Virus record (IMG/VR): IMGVR_UViG_3300021364_000750
Coordinates: 1 to 28,734 of that record
Origin: a virus
DNA: 28,734 bases
Reading direction: 5' to 3' (one strand)
In this document: piece after piece, positions 1 through 8,002 of the stretch
How the letters are laid out: each line of letters starts with the position of its first letter
How positions within the stretch are numbered: the stretch's first letter is position 1
The notes under the pieces: model-generated
What the model was told of the DNA's origin: nothing
The model's database searches: none
The model's input: the letters and a program-made list of their open reading frames with translations, nothing else
Translations under genes and position numbers: made by a program

Positions 1-2
1 AT

Positions 3-227
3 ATAAAGTATGTCAATAATAAAGGTCAAACTGTTCGTGAAATCATAGAAGTGAAACCAAAGAAACAGTTATCCCCACCTAAAGAACCTCAAAGAAGAAC
101 TAAAAGATATCTAAATGAAGTTGCAACATATCTAGTTAATCAAGCAAAATTCAAAGCTGCAGATAATTATTGTAAAGATAGGAGATACGGATTCAGAATA
201 CTTACTGAAGACCACCTCGTTAAATGA
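3..227 (+). CDS. 4: gp4-like head completion protein (TnsA-like nuclease fold), C-terminal part
   Basis: The reading frame is open from the left edge and ends with TGA at 225-227, leaving 74 residues of a C-terminus. The visible part has EVKPKKQLSPPKEPQRRTKR, then a segment around RYLNEVATYLVNQAKF, and ends ILTEDHLVK. The E-x-K core followed by a proline/basic stretch and an NQAKF helix is what I know from T4 gp4/gp50-type head-completion proteins with a TnsA-like endonuclease fold. In T4 this protein acts on filled heads before tail joining. The stop overlaps the next start codon (ATGA at 224-227). The N-terminal half lies outside the window, so the assignment rests on the C-terminal motif only. 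Confidence 0.6.
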   Translation: MKYVNNKGQTVREIIEVKPKKQLSPPKEPQRRTKRYLNEVATYLVNQAKFKAADNYCKDRRYGFRILTEDHLVK

Positions 228-847
228 AGAAACTCATTGCATTTGATTTAGACGGAGTCCTTATTGATTCATTGAAGAATATGGAAATGTCTTGGGATAT
301 TGTTAGACTTCACCACAAGATAGAAGTCCCCTTTGACGAATATAGAAAACATATCGGTAAACCATTCTTTGATATACTGGACGAGTTAGGACTCACTGAG
401 TCACAACAACGAATCAAAGACACCTATGACGAGGCATCAAATATGGTTATTGACGAAGTTGAGATATACGAAGGTGCAATCGAAACACTAGAACACATAA
501 AAGAAAAAGGATATAAGATTGCAATTTGCACTTCTAAAGATATCGTAAGAGTAAAAAAAGTTATTGCAAGTCTTATACTGGACGGAAAGAAGTTTCCAAA
601 GTTTGATTATATCTGTTCACCTAAACAAGGTCTGAGAGGTAAACCAGCTCCTGACCAATTACTAAATACTATGGCATTCTGTAATGTTGACCCACACGAA
701 ACATACTACGTTGGAGATATGCAATCAGATATGTTTTGTGCAAACAGAGCAGGTGTAGATTTTATACATGCAAAATATGGTTATGGAGAAGTTGAATGCG
801 AAGTATCGCTAGAGTCGATAAAGAATCTAATCTCGTTGTTGGATTAA
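224..847 (+). CDS. HAD-superfamily phosphatase (phosphoglycolate phosphatase-like)
   Basis: This 207-residue protein has the full HAD motif set: DLDGVLIDS at residues 8-16 (nucleophile D8, acid/base D10), a motif II threonine in CTSKD near 103, the motif III lysine K140 in GKPAPD, and GDMQSD at 164-169 for Mg2+ binding. A helical cap between residues 17 and 85 places it with phosphoglycolate phosphatase/beta-phosphoglucomutase-type enzymes rather than with capless KdsC. It starts in an ATGA overlap with the gp4-like stop, and its 3' end overlaps the CMP-KDO synthetase gene by 52 bases. That pairing suggests it dephosphorylates a sugar phosphate for the same pathway. The substrate cannot be read from sequence. 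Confidence 0.85.
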   Translation: MKKLIAFDLDGVLIDSLKNMEMSWDIVRLHHKIEVPFDEYRKHIGKPFFDILDELGLTESQQRIKDTYDEASNMVIDEVEIYEGAIETLEHIKEKGYKIAICTSKDIVRVKKVIASLILDGKKFPKFDYICSPKQGLRGKPAPDQLLNTMAFCNVDPHETYYVGDMQSDMFCANRAGVDFIHAKYGYGEVECEVSLESIKNLISLLD

Positions 848-1551
848 TTCCAGCACGATATCATTCTACAAGATTCGAAGGTAAACCCCTAAAAGAAATA
901 CTCGGACTCCCAATGATTCACCGAGTATACAATCAGGCAACTCAATCAAAACTACTCGATAGTGTTATAGTGTTAACAGACGACACTAGAATTTCACAAT
1001 ACTGTTCGGTCAATGATATGAGATGTATTGTGATTGACGAAGAATGTAGAACTGGAACAGATAGGTGTGCAAAGGCTTTGGATTTAATTGACGGAGATAT
1101 CTTTGTGAATATACAAGGTGACGAACCCCTGATTGACCCTGAAGCAATCGATACACTTATACACTCTCATGCAAATAGTGGGATAACTAATGCATACGTT
1201 GAATTAGATTTTTATTCGAACAAAAGACATGATAACAATGTAGTAAAAGTTGTGACTGATTCATACAATAATGCAATCTATTACTCACGTCTTAGTATAC
1301 CATATTACCAAAAAGAGGAAACCATTGTCAAACAACAATTAGGTTTGTATTGTTTTCATAGAGAGTTCTTAGATATGTTTCCTAAACTCCCAGTCCGTGA
1401 TTTAGAGAAAAGTGAATCCGTTGAAATGTTAAGATTTATAGAGAATGGTTATAAAGTTAAAATGGTTAAAGTTGAAGACGAAGGTTATTCGGTAGACACA
1501 CCTGACGATTTGGTGATAGTAGAAGAAATTTTAAGGAAAAGATTATGTTAA
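796..1551 (+). CDS. kdsB: 3-deoxy-manno-octulosonate cytidylyltransferase (CMP-KDO synthetase)
   Basis: This 251-residue enzyme should activate KDO with CTP to give CMP-KDO, the donor for the inner core of lipopolysaccharide. The nucleotide-binding signature PARYHSTRFEGKPL lies at residues 19-32, TGTDR at 87-91 and QGDEP at 107-111, followed by RLSIPYY and QLGLYCF in the expected places. Length matches the family (about 245-255). The only in-frame ATG gives a 14-residue leader before the fold and a 52-base overlap with the HAD gene, so the two are probably translationally coupled. The next gene begins 7 bases before this stop. A viral copy suggests altered host surface sugar or a glycan on the virion. 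Confidence 0.93.
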   Translation: MRSIARVDKESNLVVGLIPARYHSTRFEGKPLKEILGLPMIHRVYNQATQSKLLDSVIVLTDDTRISQYCSVNDMRCIVIDEECRTGTDRCAKALDLIDGDIFVNIQGDEPLIDPEAIDTLIHSHANSGITNAYVELDFYSNKRHDNNVVKVVTDSYNNAIYYSRLSIPYYQKEETIVKQQLGLYCFHREFLDMFPKLPVRDLEKSESVEMLRFIENGYKVKMVKVEDEGYSVDTPDDLVIVEEILRKRLC

Positions 1552-2459
1552 TTCATTTGAAAACAGAAGAGAATTATTCAAAAGTTGAAAAACTTTTTAA
1601 TCAAATAAGAAAAACTAGTAAACCAAAGATTGTCACTTGGAAAGATATAAGATTTGATATTCCAAACGTTTATGAAGATATGAGAGCAAGTGGTAATGGA
1701 TATGCAGAAGGACTCATGCAGTTTTCAAACAGTAAACCATGGTATCCTATGGGACAAGAGGCTTTTATGAAATCCATAGAAGACGGAATACAACCCCTTG
1801 CATTAACTCATGACGATAGAATACGATTAGGAGATTCAGGTGATAATAGATTTTTTCATGCAAGTAAATTGAGGTGGTTAATAGACGAGTGGAAAGAGAA
1901 TGGTTGGTATTCATATCCACAAGCATGTGTTCAACCTAATGGAAAATTATGGTTTCACCCAGGCATGATAAGACAATTTGCAATGTTATATGGTGAAATG
2001 TATAAACAAAAAATAGTCTTGTGGGATTGTTGGGACAATAAAGAGTTCTTTCCAAACATACCTATTTTAGAATTTGAGGAATACAGAAATATTTTTAGTG
2101 TCAAGAGAAGTCAATGGATAGATACCAAAGGTATGGACGGAACCAGTATGCAACATTTTGGTGCAAAACCTATATTAGAATGGCACGTAGACGAAGATAG
2201 ACCAAACTTTTATTTAACTGCAAGACGTTATCAAGAAGAGATATTTAATTATAAGAAACCTAAAATCTATGGTAAAATTGGAGACGGAAAGTATGCTCCA
2301 TGTTTTGAATGGGAAGATGATAATCATAATCAATGTTTAGAAATACACATGAAGGAAGGAATAACGTTTGATAAATCTTCACTTAAATACATATTTCAAA
2401 TTCCGTTTGAAGATAAAGAATGGGAATGTGAAGAATTCTTTATCAGAAAAACCTTTTAA
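1545..2459 (+). CDS. conserved protein of unknown function, 304 aa
   Basis: I do not recognise this protein. The start is supported by AAGGA about eight bases upstream, inside the end of kdsB. It is rich in Trp and aromatic residues (for example WYSYPQACVQPNGKLWFHPG around 122-141), has no signal peptide or membrane segment, and contains a region GKLWFHPGMIRQFAMLYGE that loosely recalls ParB/sulfiredoxin-type folds. The C-terminal part (LEWHVDEDRPNFYLTARRYQ) is acidic/aromatic. It sits between the KDO activation genes and the tail genes, overlapping kdsB by 7 bases, so it could be a third member of the sugar module. No catalytic motif is clear enough to name a function. Confidence 0.8.
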   Translation: MLIHLKTEENYSKVEKLFNQIRKTSKPKIVTWKDIRFDIPNVYEDMRASGNGYAEGLMQFSNSKPWYPMGQEAFMKSIEDGIQPLALTHDDRIRLGDSGDNRFFHASKLRWLIDEWKENGWYSYPQACVQPNGKLWFHPGMIRQFAMLYGEMYKQKIVLWDCWDNKEFFPNIPILEFEEYRNIFSVKRSQWIDTKGMDGTSMQHFGAKPILEWHVDEDRPNFYLTARRYQEEIFNYKKPKIYGKIGDGKYAPCFEWEDDNHNQCLEIHMKEGITFDKSSLKYIFQIPFEDKEWECEEFFIRKTF

Positions 2460-2462
2460 AAG

Positions 2463-2470
2463 CATAAATA
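2463..2470 (+). promoter_or_regulatory. possible late promoter (CATAAATA)
   Basis: CATAAATA differs by one base from the T4-type late promoter TATAAATA and lies seven bases before the ATG of the first tail-block gene. That gene has no Shine-Dalgarno sequence. If this is a real late promoter, the transcript would start one or two bases before the start codon. A single-base mismatch in an AT-rich genome makes this tentative. Confidence 0.3.
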
Positions 2471-2477
2471 ATAGACA

Positions 2478-3050
2478 ATGGCAGGTCTATTTGAAAAATT
2501 ACAGAACGAATCTCCTAAGGAATTACAACAAAGGAGTTTTGATTCATTGGAATGGTTCAAAGACAACCTAAGATATGTAAAGTTAAGAGCTGACCAAACA
2601 CTAAGAGAAGGTGAAATAGTCACTCAATTAGAGTTAGGTAAAATGTATATGTATTTTTATGATGCAAAGAACAAAGATACATTACCTTACTGGGATAGAT
2701 TTCCTTTAGTCATACCAATTAGAAAGTATGCAACTGGATTTCTCGGTATTAACTTTCATTACATTGCACCTCGTTATAGAGTTTTATTCTTAGAAGCATT
2801 ATTTGAATACACAAACAATAAAGACTATGACGATACAACTAGACTTAGATTAACATATGAATTACTAAAGGGTGTATCAAGATTAAAGTATTATAAACCA
2901 TGTTTAAAAGAATATCTCTATGGTCATATCCGAAGTCAATTCAGTCTAGTCCCTCCACAATATTGGGAGATAGTTGCAATGTTGCCAACACAACAGTTTA
3001 ACGTAAATGCAAACAAAGTTTATGCAGATAGTAGAAGGAAAGTAATATGA
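2478..3050 (+). CDS. virion structural protein, marine T4-like family, 190 aa
   Basis: The protein has the pattern MYFYDAKNKDTLPYWDRFPL (residues 57-76), followed by GFLGINFHYI and a C-terminal DSRRKV, which I recall from conserved proteins in the tail gene blocks of marine T4-like phages. It has no membrane segment or enzyme motif. It overlaps the next gene by four bases (ATGA) and heads a collinear set leading to gp26 and the tape measure, so a role in baseplate or tail assembly is the best inference. There is no ribosome binding site before its ATG; a late-promoter-like CATAAATA sits seven bases upstream instead. Confidence 0.7.
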   Translation: MAGLFEKLQNESPKELQQRSFDSLEWFKDNLRYVKLRADQTLREGEIVTQLELGKMYMYFYDAKNKDTLPYWDRFPLVIPIRKYATGFLGINFHYIAPRYRVLFLEALFEYTNNKDYDDTTRLRLTYELLKGVSRLKYYKPCLKEYLYGHIRSQFSLVPPQYWEIVAMLPTQQFNVNANKVYADSRRKVI

Positions 3051-3859
3051 GTTTTAAAGGTGTCAACGATTTTATATCCTATTTCGATACGGGTGCAAGA
3101 CCCAATTACTACAATATTGAAATAAATTCTAATCCTAATTTAGGTGATTTTACATTTGGGAATGACGGACACAACCTTCGTTGTATAAGTGCTGCCTTCC
3201 CAGGCGTTGAAATAGGTGTCAACGAAGAAACAACTTTTGGAGCTCCACGTCAAGTCCCTGATGGAACAGTGAGTTATGATGGTGGACTTGCATTAACATT
3301 CCTATGTGATACAACTTTTTACGATAGAATTCTTATAGATGCATGGCAAAGATATATCTTTGAAGGAAATCCAACACTAAGTGCATACAATAGAGGTAAA
3401 GGAACAAAATTCCAACCCGTCATGAGATACATGGACGATTATTGTGGGACAATAACACTACAACAATTGAGTCAAGGTGGTAAACCAAGAATGCAATACG
3501 AGTTCAAAGACGTGTGGCCGATATCATATTCAGAACAAGCAGTTGCAAGTTCAAACGAAGCAGGTGGTATTATGGAGTTTGAGGTCACATTTGAATATAA
3601 AGATTTTAAAGTTTCTTATCCTAATGAAGCAGACGAACCAAGAGTCATTGAACCAAAAGACAATGGTGCAAAACAAGACCCATTAGGAAAAGGAAGTATT
3701 TTAGATGCAACACTTGATACACTCAATGTGTTGTCTAGGTTTAATCCAAAGGCTGGAGAATACCTAAATAAACTAAGTGGTCTTGAAGGCCAACTTACCC
3801 GTGGTAAGAACATCAGCAGAAAAATTGGTGGTCTTAACATCGGTGGTGGTGGTGATTAA
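3047..3859 (+). CDS. baseplate/tail tube-fold protein (gp48/gp54/gp19-like)
   Basis: The 270-residue protein begins MSFKGVNDFISYFDTGARPN, a phrase typical of tube-like proteins of marine T4-like phages, and has the tube-fold ending WPISYSEQAVASSNEAGGIM followed by EFEVTFEYKDF near residue 180. T4 gp48, gp54 and gp19 share this beta-barrel ancestry; they form the tube initiator complex and the tube. Its place in the hub/tape-measure block and its extra C-terminal Gly-rich tail (GGLNIGGGGD) favour a gp54- or gp48-type initiator over the bulk tube protein. AAGGAAAG is a good ribosome binding site before the ATG. Which of the three paralogues it represents is not settled here. Confidence 0.6.
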   Translation: MSFKGVNDFISYFDTGARPNYYNIEINSNPNLGDFTFGNDGHNLRCISAAFPGVEIGVNEETTFGAPRQVPDGTVSYDGGLALTFLCDTTFYDRILIDAWQRYIFEGNPTLSAYNRGKGTKFQPVMRYMDDYCGTITLQQLSQGGKPRMQYEFKDVWPISYSEQAVASSNEAGGIMEFEVTFEYKDFKVSYPNEADEPRVIEPKDNGAKQDPLGKGSILDATLDTLNVLSRFNPKAGEYLNKLSGLEGQLTRGKNISRKIGGLNIGGGGD

Positions 3860-3888
3860 GAATAAATTAATTAAGTGAGGATAATATA

Positions 3889-4596
3889 ATGGCATTACCA
3901 ATACAGTCGACACCGACTTATAGAACAGTTTTACCAGTTAGTGGTCAAGATGTAGAATATCGACCATTTCTAGTAAAAGAACAGAACATATTAGTTCAAG
4001 CTAAAGAAGGTGCTGACGCAAAACAGACTATGCAATCTGTTAAAAAATTGCTACAAGCAGTGACTAATGATAAAGTAGTTATTGAGGATTTACCTACTAC
4101 AGACTTAGAATGGTTATTCATTCAAGTAAGAAAAGTATCTGTAGGAGATACGTCTAAATTAATGTTCCCATGCGTGAACAATCAGTGTCCCCATACTAAA
4201 GATGTGACACTTAATTTAGACGATATTGAACCTGTAGGAAATCTTCCTGAAGACTATACAGTCATGATTACTGACAAAGTAGGTTTGACACTAAGTGTTC
4301 CTACTGTTGAAGGAGTTGAGAAAGTTAGTGGACTAACTGAAGAATCAGCACAAACAGTAGAACTTATTAAAGAATCTATAGTAAACATTTTTGACGAAGA
4401 GAATGTTTATGAAGGTTCAGATTTGTCGAAAACAGAAAGGGACGAATTTGTGGACTCATTAACTTTCCCTCAGTTGGAACTTTTAGGAAACTGGTTTGAC
4501 CAACTTCCAAAATTATCAACTAGTTTAGAGTGGGATTGTGAAGAGTGTGGAACAAAGAATGAGCAGAAGTTAGAAGGAATTCAAAATTTTTTTTAA
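3889..4596 (+). CDS. 26: gp26-like baseplate hub assembly protein / tape-measure chaperone
   Basis: This 235-residue protein matches the T4-like gp26 family of marine phages: an N-terminal PFLVKEQNILVQAKEG at residues 26-41 and a split zinc ribbon, C95-x4-C100 and C217-x2-C220. In T4, gp26 and gp51 act in hub assembly around the gp29 tape measure, comparable to lambda gpG/gpGT. The start has GAGGAT upstream. The last codons are AAT TTT TTT TAA, inside a run of eight T. A -1 slip there bypasses the stop and adds 66 residues in a frame with gp51-like sequence (see the next two entries). Product identity is fairly secure, its exact biochemical role less so. Confidence 0.75.
   Translation: MALPIQSTPTYRTVLPVSGQDVEYRPFLVKEQNILVQAKEGADAKQTMQSVKKLLQAVTNDKVVIEDLPTTDLEWLFIQVRKVSVGDTSKLMFPCVNNQCPHTKDVTLNLDDIEPVGNLPEDYTVMITDKVGLTLSVPTVEGVEKVSGLTEESAQTVELIKESIVNIFDEENVYEGSDLSKTERDEFVDSLTFPQLELLGNWFDQLPKLSTSLEWDCEECGTKNEQKLEGIQNFF
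4587..4594 (+). promoter_or_regulatory. candidate -1 ribosomal frameshift site (T run before the gp26 stop)
   Basis: Eight consecutive T span the last two Phe codons and the first base of the TAA stop of gp26. In the gp26 frame this reads T TTT TTT followed by TAA, a perfect X XXY YYZ slippery heptamer with the stop codon next to it. After a -1 shift translation continues TTA ATA GCT and stays open for 66 codons. No strong downstream stem was obvious to me. Confidence 0.6.
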
Positions 4597-4793
4597 TAGC
4601 TCTTTCTCATGAAAGTGTGTTTAATCATTATAACACTAACTTTCAATTAATGCAACACCACAAGTATTCATTAACTGAATTAGACAATATGATACCTTGG
4701 GAAAGAGAGATTTACATTAAATTGTTAATGCAACATCTCAAAGAAGAGAAGTCTAGACAAGAGGCAGAAAATGCTAAATTGAAAAGACGATAA
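4593..4793 (+). CDS. 51: gp51-like extension, probably made as a gp26-51 fusion by -1 frameshift
   Basis: The -1 frame after the T run reads LIALSHESVFNHYNT, then NFQLMQHHKYSLTELDNMIP, then WEREIYIKLLMQHLKEEKSR and a charged tail. The YSLTELDNMIPWEREIY segment is characteristic of gp51-like hub assembly proteins next to gp26 in marine T4-like phages. The earliest ATG in this frame is at 4650 (47 residues) and has no Shine-Dalgarno sequence, and the sequence before it (ALSHESVFNHYNTNF) looks protein-like rather than untranslated. A 301-residue fusion made by slipping is therefore the simplest reading. The alternative is an independent protein from 4650. It lies 27 bases before the next gene, in the usual place of tail-chaperone extensions just ahead of the tape measure. 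Confidence 0.65.
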   Translation, partial: LIALSHESVFNHYNTNFQLMQHHKYSLTELDNMIPWEREIYIKLLMQHLKEEKSRQEAENAKLKRR

Positions 4794-4820
4794 TTTAACA
4801 ACATAATAAGGACACAAATT

Positions 4821-5207
4821 ATGGCGGACACAATCATAAAGGAAAACAATACGACTAACGAAGTCGAAATTTCCTTAGACAAATATATGAAACTTATCGA
4901 CCAGTTAGATGAACAGGAAGATAAGATTAAGGAAATGCAAGAAGAGGCTAAGAAAGCTAGGTCACAACTTGCACCACCTAAAAGAAAATTCATGGATTTG
5001 TTTTTAGACGACAATGATATAAATGAGAAATCAATTATTGGTTTTATCTCATTTGCATTAATGACTGTATTTGGTATTTGTGATTTGGTCACTGCATTCG
5101 CAGGTCAAGACCTTGTAATCTCAGATACTATTTACACTTCATTTGTCGTTGTGACACTAGGTGCATTTGGTATTAGTGAAGCAGGAAAAGCCTTCGGCGG
5201 AAAATAG
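4821..5207 (+). CDS. small membrane protein with N-terminal coiled coil, 128 aa
   Basis: AAGGA precedes the ATG. Residues about 15-55 are highly charged and helical (SLDKYMKLIDQLDEQEDKIK), likely a coiled coil. Two hydrophobic segments follow: SIIGFISFALMTVFGICDLV near 72-91 and TIYTSFVVVTLGAFGI near 101-116. The gene sits between the gp26/51 pair and the tape measure, ten bases before the latter. A membrane-active protein packed with the tape measure, or one helping DNA entry across the host membrane, is possible, but this is only inferred from position. I do not know a named T4 counterpart. Confidence 0.75.
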   Translation: MADTIIKENNTTNEVEISLDKYMKLIDQLDEQEDKIKEMQEEAKKARSQLAPPKRKFMDLFLDDNDINEKSIIGFISFALMTVFGICDLVTAFAGQDLVISDTIYTSFVVVTLGAFGISEAGKAFGGK

Positions 5208-5217
5208 GAACGTATAA

Positions 5218-7665
5218 ATGGCTGACGAATTTAATAAGTCAATCGAACAACAAAAGAAAGAGTTCTCTAATGAACTTCAGGACGTTAATGCAAAGTTAAA
5301 GCCTGGATTTCAAAAGTTAATCAATTCTCTTGAAGAGGCTTCACCTCAGATTGCTAAGATTACTGCAGACTTTAGGGAATCCAGTAAGGATACCTTTAAG
5401 GGTGCATTGGCAACTAGTAAGTTAAAGAACCTCTCAGGAATCGTTGACAAATATATGTCGGGTGCTGAAGTTTCTGCAGAAGAAATGTCAAAACTTCAAA
5501 AAGAATTTACAGTAGAAGTTGACGGAGTTCAAAAAGGATTCAACTTCACTGGAATGAGAATCGCACAACAGTCATTTAATAAAACACAAGAAACTGTAAA
5601 CAAAATCGAAAAGGCAAAACAAGCTGCCTATCTAAAACAAACTCAAGATATAAGAGAAGAATTTAGGAAACAAGAAAAGGCATATGAAGCTGGAACGATT
5701 AATGCAGTCCAATTCGCAGAAGCACGTGCAACGTTTGAAGAAAAAAACAACGAAGCACAAAACAAAGTCAACGATAAGTATGACGCAGGTTTAGACTTTG
5801 AGAGAAAGAAACTTGAAGAACGTCAAACTAAACTACAATCATTTACAGACGACTACAAAGAAGGACTAGAAAGAGCAACCGATAATGCTGGATTACAAAA
5901 ATTCAGTGACGGAATAGACGAACTATTCGGTATTGATATACTTGGTTTTGCAGATAGTATGACCAAGAAGGTTAATGCAATCGGTGACGTTATGGGTTCT
6001 ATTGGTGGTGCATTAGGTGAAGCAGGTCAAGGACTCAAAGATAAAGTCGGTGGGTTCATGGGTGGAGTCAAAGACTTTTTCACACCCAAAGCAAAAGAAG
6101 GTGGTAAAGACGAAGGTGTCATTGGTGGTGCAATCAAAGGTAAAGCTGCTGGAATGGCAAAAGGAATGTCTGACAAAGCTGCAGACAAAGGTGTCGGATT
6201 ACCTAAAGGTTCAGGTAAGAGTGGTGGTTTCTTAGGTTCAATTGCAAACGGAGTCAAAAAATTTGGTGACTCTAAAGCATTAAAAGGTGCATTGACACTT
6301 GGTATACTTGGTGGAACAGTAGGATTACTTGCAATCGGACTACAACAATTTACTGGATTAGACTTCAAAACCATGTTAAAAGGTTTTGTTGCACTTGGTG
6401 CTTTAATATTATTTGCAAGACTTATCGGTAAAGCAACATTCGGAATTCTTAGAGGTGCCCTTGCAATCGGTGTATTGGGTGCAGCCTTAATCCCATTTGC
6501 ATTTGCACTTAACTTAATGAAAGACGCAGGTTTAGGAACTATACTAACCATTGCAGCTGGACTTACTGTTCTAGGTGTTGCAGCTGCAATACTAGGTGGT
6601 ATGCTACCATTAATGATAATGGGTTCCATTGCAATCGGGGCCTTAGGTGCAGCTCTAATTCCATTTGCATATGCAGCTGAAATGGCAGCTGGTGCATTCG
6701 GTATGTTTATTAATGACATTGTTAAGATTAGTTTGGTCGATGGTGCAAACTTAATTCTAGTTGGTCTTGGATTAGCAGCTATTGGTGCTGGTCTAGTTGC
6801 AATGACTGGTGGTAATCTAATAGGAAGTTTATTAGAAGGAATCGGAAGTCTATTCGGTGCAAAATCTCCTATGGAGAAAGTCACTGACTTTGCAAAAGGT
6901 TTACAAGACGTAGACATGACTAAGATTACTCAACTAGGAAATGCATTCGAAAAACTACAAAGTGCTGAAGGTGCAATTAAGTTGTTTAGTGATGTTGATG
7001 CAAAGGCAAGAGGTCTAAAAAGGTTTGCAGAATCCATAGACGAACTAACAGAAGCACTGGTGAGATTAGAATCAGGTGTTCCTAAAGAAGATAGTTGGTG
7101 GGATAAAATGACTTCTTTTGCTGGTAAACTTATGGGAACCACTGAAGAAGAAAGACTTGCTGAACAAGCACAAAAATCACAACAAAGACTTAACAATGGT
7201 GTGTCAATGGGTGGTGCATATTACTCAGACGAAGAATTAGACGAAATGACTTCGGGTGGAACTGTTCCAATGAGACAACCTAGTGGAATGTCATTGGAAA
7301 TGGCAGAAGTCAAAGCAGAACTTCAAGGTCAAAGACAGGCAGAAGAAATTAGATTATCTAGATTGCAAGAAATGATGTTAGAACATAACATTGTTGCAAG
7401 ACAAAAATTCGGAATACCACACTTATATTCACCTGAAGAAATTGCAGCTGCTGGAGTTCAAGACCAAGGTGGTCAAATTGCTAATGCAAGACAAGAAGTG
7501 TCTGCAACTGCAACTGCTGGAAATCAAATTGCAATGGCAAGTAATCAAAACATTGTAAACAACGGAAGAACTTACAATAATCTAAACAAACCTCAAACCA
7601 ATAATGACGACTATGCAGTCTATAAGTATGGTGGTGGTATGGGGTATGGAGAAGAAGACTTCTAG
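5218..7665 (+). CDS. 29: tape measure protein (gp29-like baseplate hub subunit)
   Basis: At 815 residues this is the longest protein here. The N-terminal third (1-230) is charged and helical, with likely coiled coils. Residues about 255-345 are Gly/Lys-rich. Residues about 355-555 are a long series of hydrophobic Gly/Ala-rich segments (LGILGGTVGLLAIGL, GALAIGVLGAALIPFAFAL and near copies), as in membrane-inserting tape measures. The C-terminus is polar and Asn/Gly-rich. Context is decisive: it follows gp26/51 directly. T4 gp29 is about 590 residues, so this tail may be longer if the length rule holds. The internal hydrophobic repeats at about 412-429 and 468-484 look like duplicated hairpins. 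The ribosome binding site is AGGAACG. Confidence 0.85.
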   Translation: MADEFNKSIEQQKKEFSNELQDVNAKLKPGFQKLINSLEEASPQIAKITADFRESSKDTFKGALATSKLKNLSGIVDKYMSGAEVSAEEMSKLQKEFTVEVDGVQKGFNFTGMRIAQQSFNKTQETVNKIEKAKQAAYLKQTQDIREEFRKQEKAYEAGTINAVQFAEARATFEEKNNEAQNKVNDKYDAGLDFERKKLEERQTKLQSFTDDYKEGLERATDNAGLQKFSDGIDELFGIDILGFADSMTKKVNAIGDVMGSIGGALGEAGQGLKDKVGGFMGGVKDFFTPKAKEGGKDEGVIGGAIKGKAAGMAKGMSDKAADKGVGLPKGSGKSGGFLGSIANGVKKFGDSKALKGALTLGILGGTVGLLAIGLQQFTGLDFKTMLKGFVALGALILFARLIGKATFGILRGALAIGVLGAALIPFAFALNLMKDAGLGTILTIAAGLTVLGVAAAILGGMLPLMIMGSIAIGALGAALIPFAYAAEMAAGAFGMFINDIVKISLVDGANLILVGLGLAAIGAGLVAMTGGNLIGSLLEGIGSLFGAKSPMEKVTDFAKGLQDVDMTKITQLGNAFEKLQSAEGAIKLFSDVDAKARGLKRFAESIDELTEALVRLESGVPKEDSWWDKMTSFAGKLMGTTEEERLAEQAQKSQQRLNNGVSMGGAYYSDEELDEMTSGGTVPMRQPSGMSLEMAEVKAELQGQRQAEEIRLSRLQEMMLEHNIVARQKFGIPHLYSPEEIAAAGVQDQGGQIANARQEVSATATAGNQIAMASNQNIVNNGRTYNNLNKPQTNNDDYAVYKYGGGMGYGEEDF

Positions 7666-7666
7666 T

Positions 7667-7876
7667 CTATTCCTTCCATTCAAGTTTATGTTTTAAATGT
7701 CTAGGGATAACCTTAGTCTTATCTTTATGAACTTGAGTATGTCCATGTGAAGGTGTTTCTTTACGAACACTGACATTAGGTTTTGGTTTGCCAAAGATTT
7801 TCTCCCAGTTATCTGAGTAGAGTTCTTCGTTTGAGTTCCGTCTTTTGGAACCCTTTCCTCCATGCCATTGTGTCAT
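7667..7876 (-). CDS. conserved small basic phage protein, 69 aa
   Basis: It begins MTQWHGGKGSKRRNSNEELY, a start I recall from many small proteins of marine T4-like phages, and continues NWEKIFGKPKP and a His/Lys-rich tail. It carries many Lys, Arg and His and has no membrane segment, so nucleic acid binding is possible but unproven. Its stop codon is one base from the stop of the tape measure gene on the other strand, and six bases separate its start from the upstream small ORF. No function is assigned in the family as I know it. Confidence 0.7.
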   Translation of the reverse strand: MTQWHGGKGSKRRNSNEELYSDNWEKIFGKPKPNVSVRKETPSHGHTQVHKDKTKVIPRHLKHKLEWKE

Positions 7877-7882
7877 AATTCA

Positions 7883-8002
7883 TTATAGTAGTGGTGGTTG
7901 ATAATTCCAGTAAATGTATACTGCAGCTATTACACCTAGTATCCCTATCAATGCAGAGATAATAAACTGTCTAATAATTCTTTTTTCTCTTTTACTTCTC
8001 AT
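7883..8002 (-). CDS. very small membrane protein, 39 aa
   Basis: The ORF encodes a basic head ([12 protein letters not shown]) and one hydrophobic helix ([20 protein letters not shown]), then a short tail NYQPPLL. Its ATG overlaps the stop of the bS21 gene (ATGA), which supports translational coupling. Positive-inside topology would put the N-terminus in the cytoplasm. Function unknown; single-helix phage proteins of this size include lysis regulators and host-interaction peptides, but nothing specific is visible. Confidence 0.6.
   Translation of the reverse strand: MRSKREKRIIRQFIISALIGILGVIAAVYIYWNYQPPLL

Noticed and set aside
5213-5220. TATAAATG overlapping the tape measure start codon as a late promoter
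   Set aside because: One mismatch to TATAAATA and the start would fall inside the gene; a good ribosome binding site (AGGA) precedes the ATG instead.
6027-6917. 296-residue ORF on the - strand inside the tape measure gene
   Set aside because: It is the complement of the Gly/Ala-rich hydrophobic part of gp29; composition (Pro/Ala/Ile/Asn repeats) is what antisense of such sequence gives, and it has no ribosome binding site.
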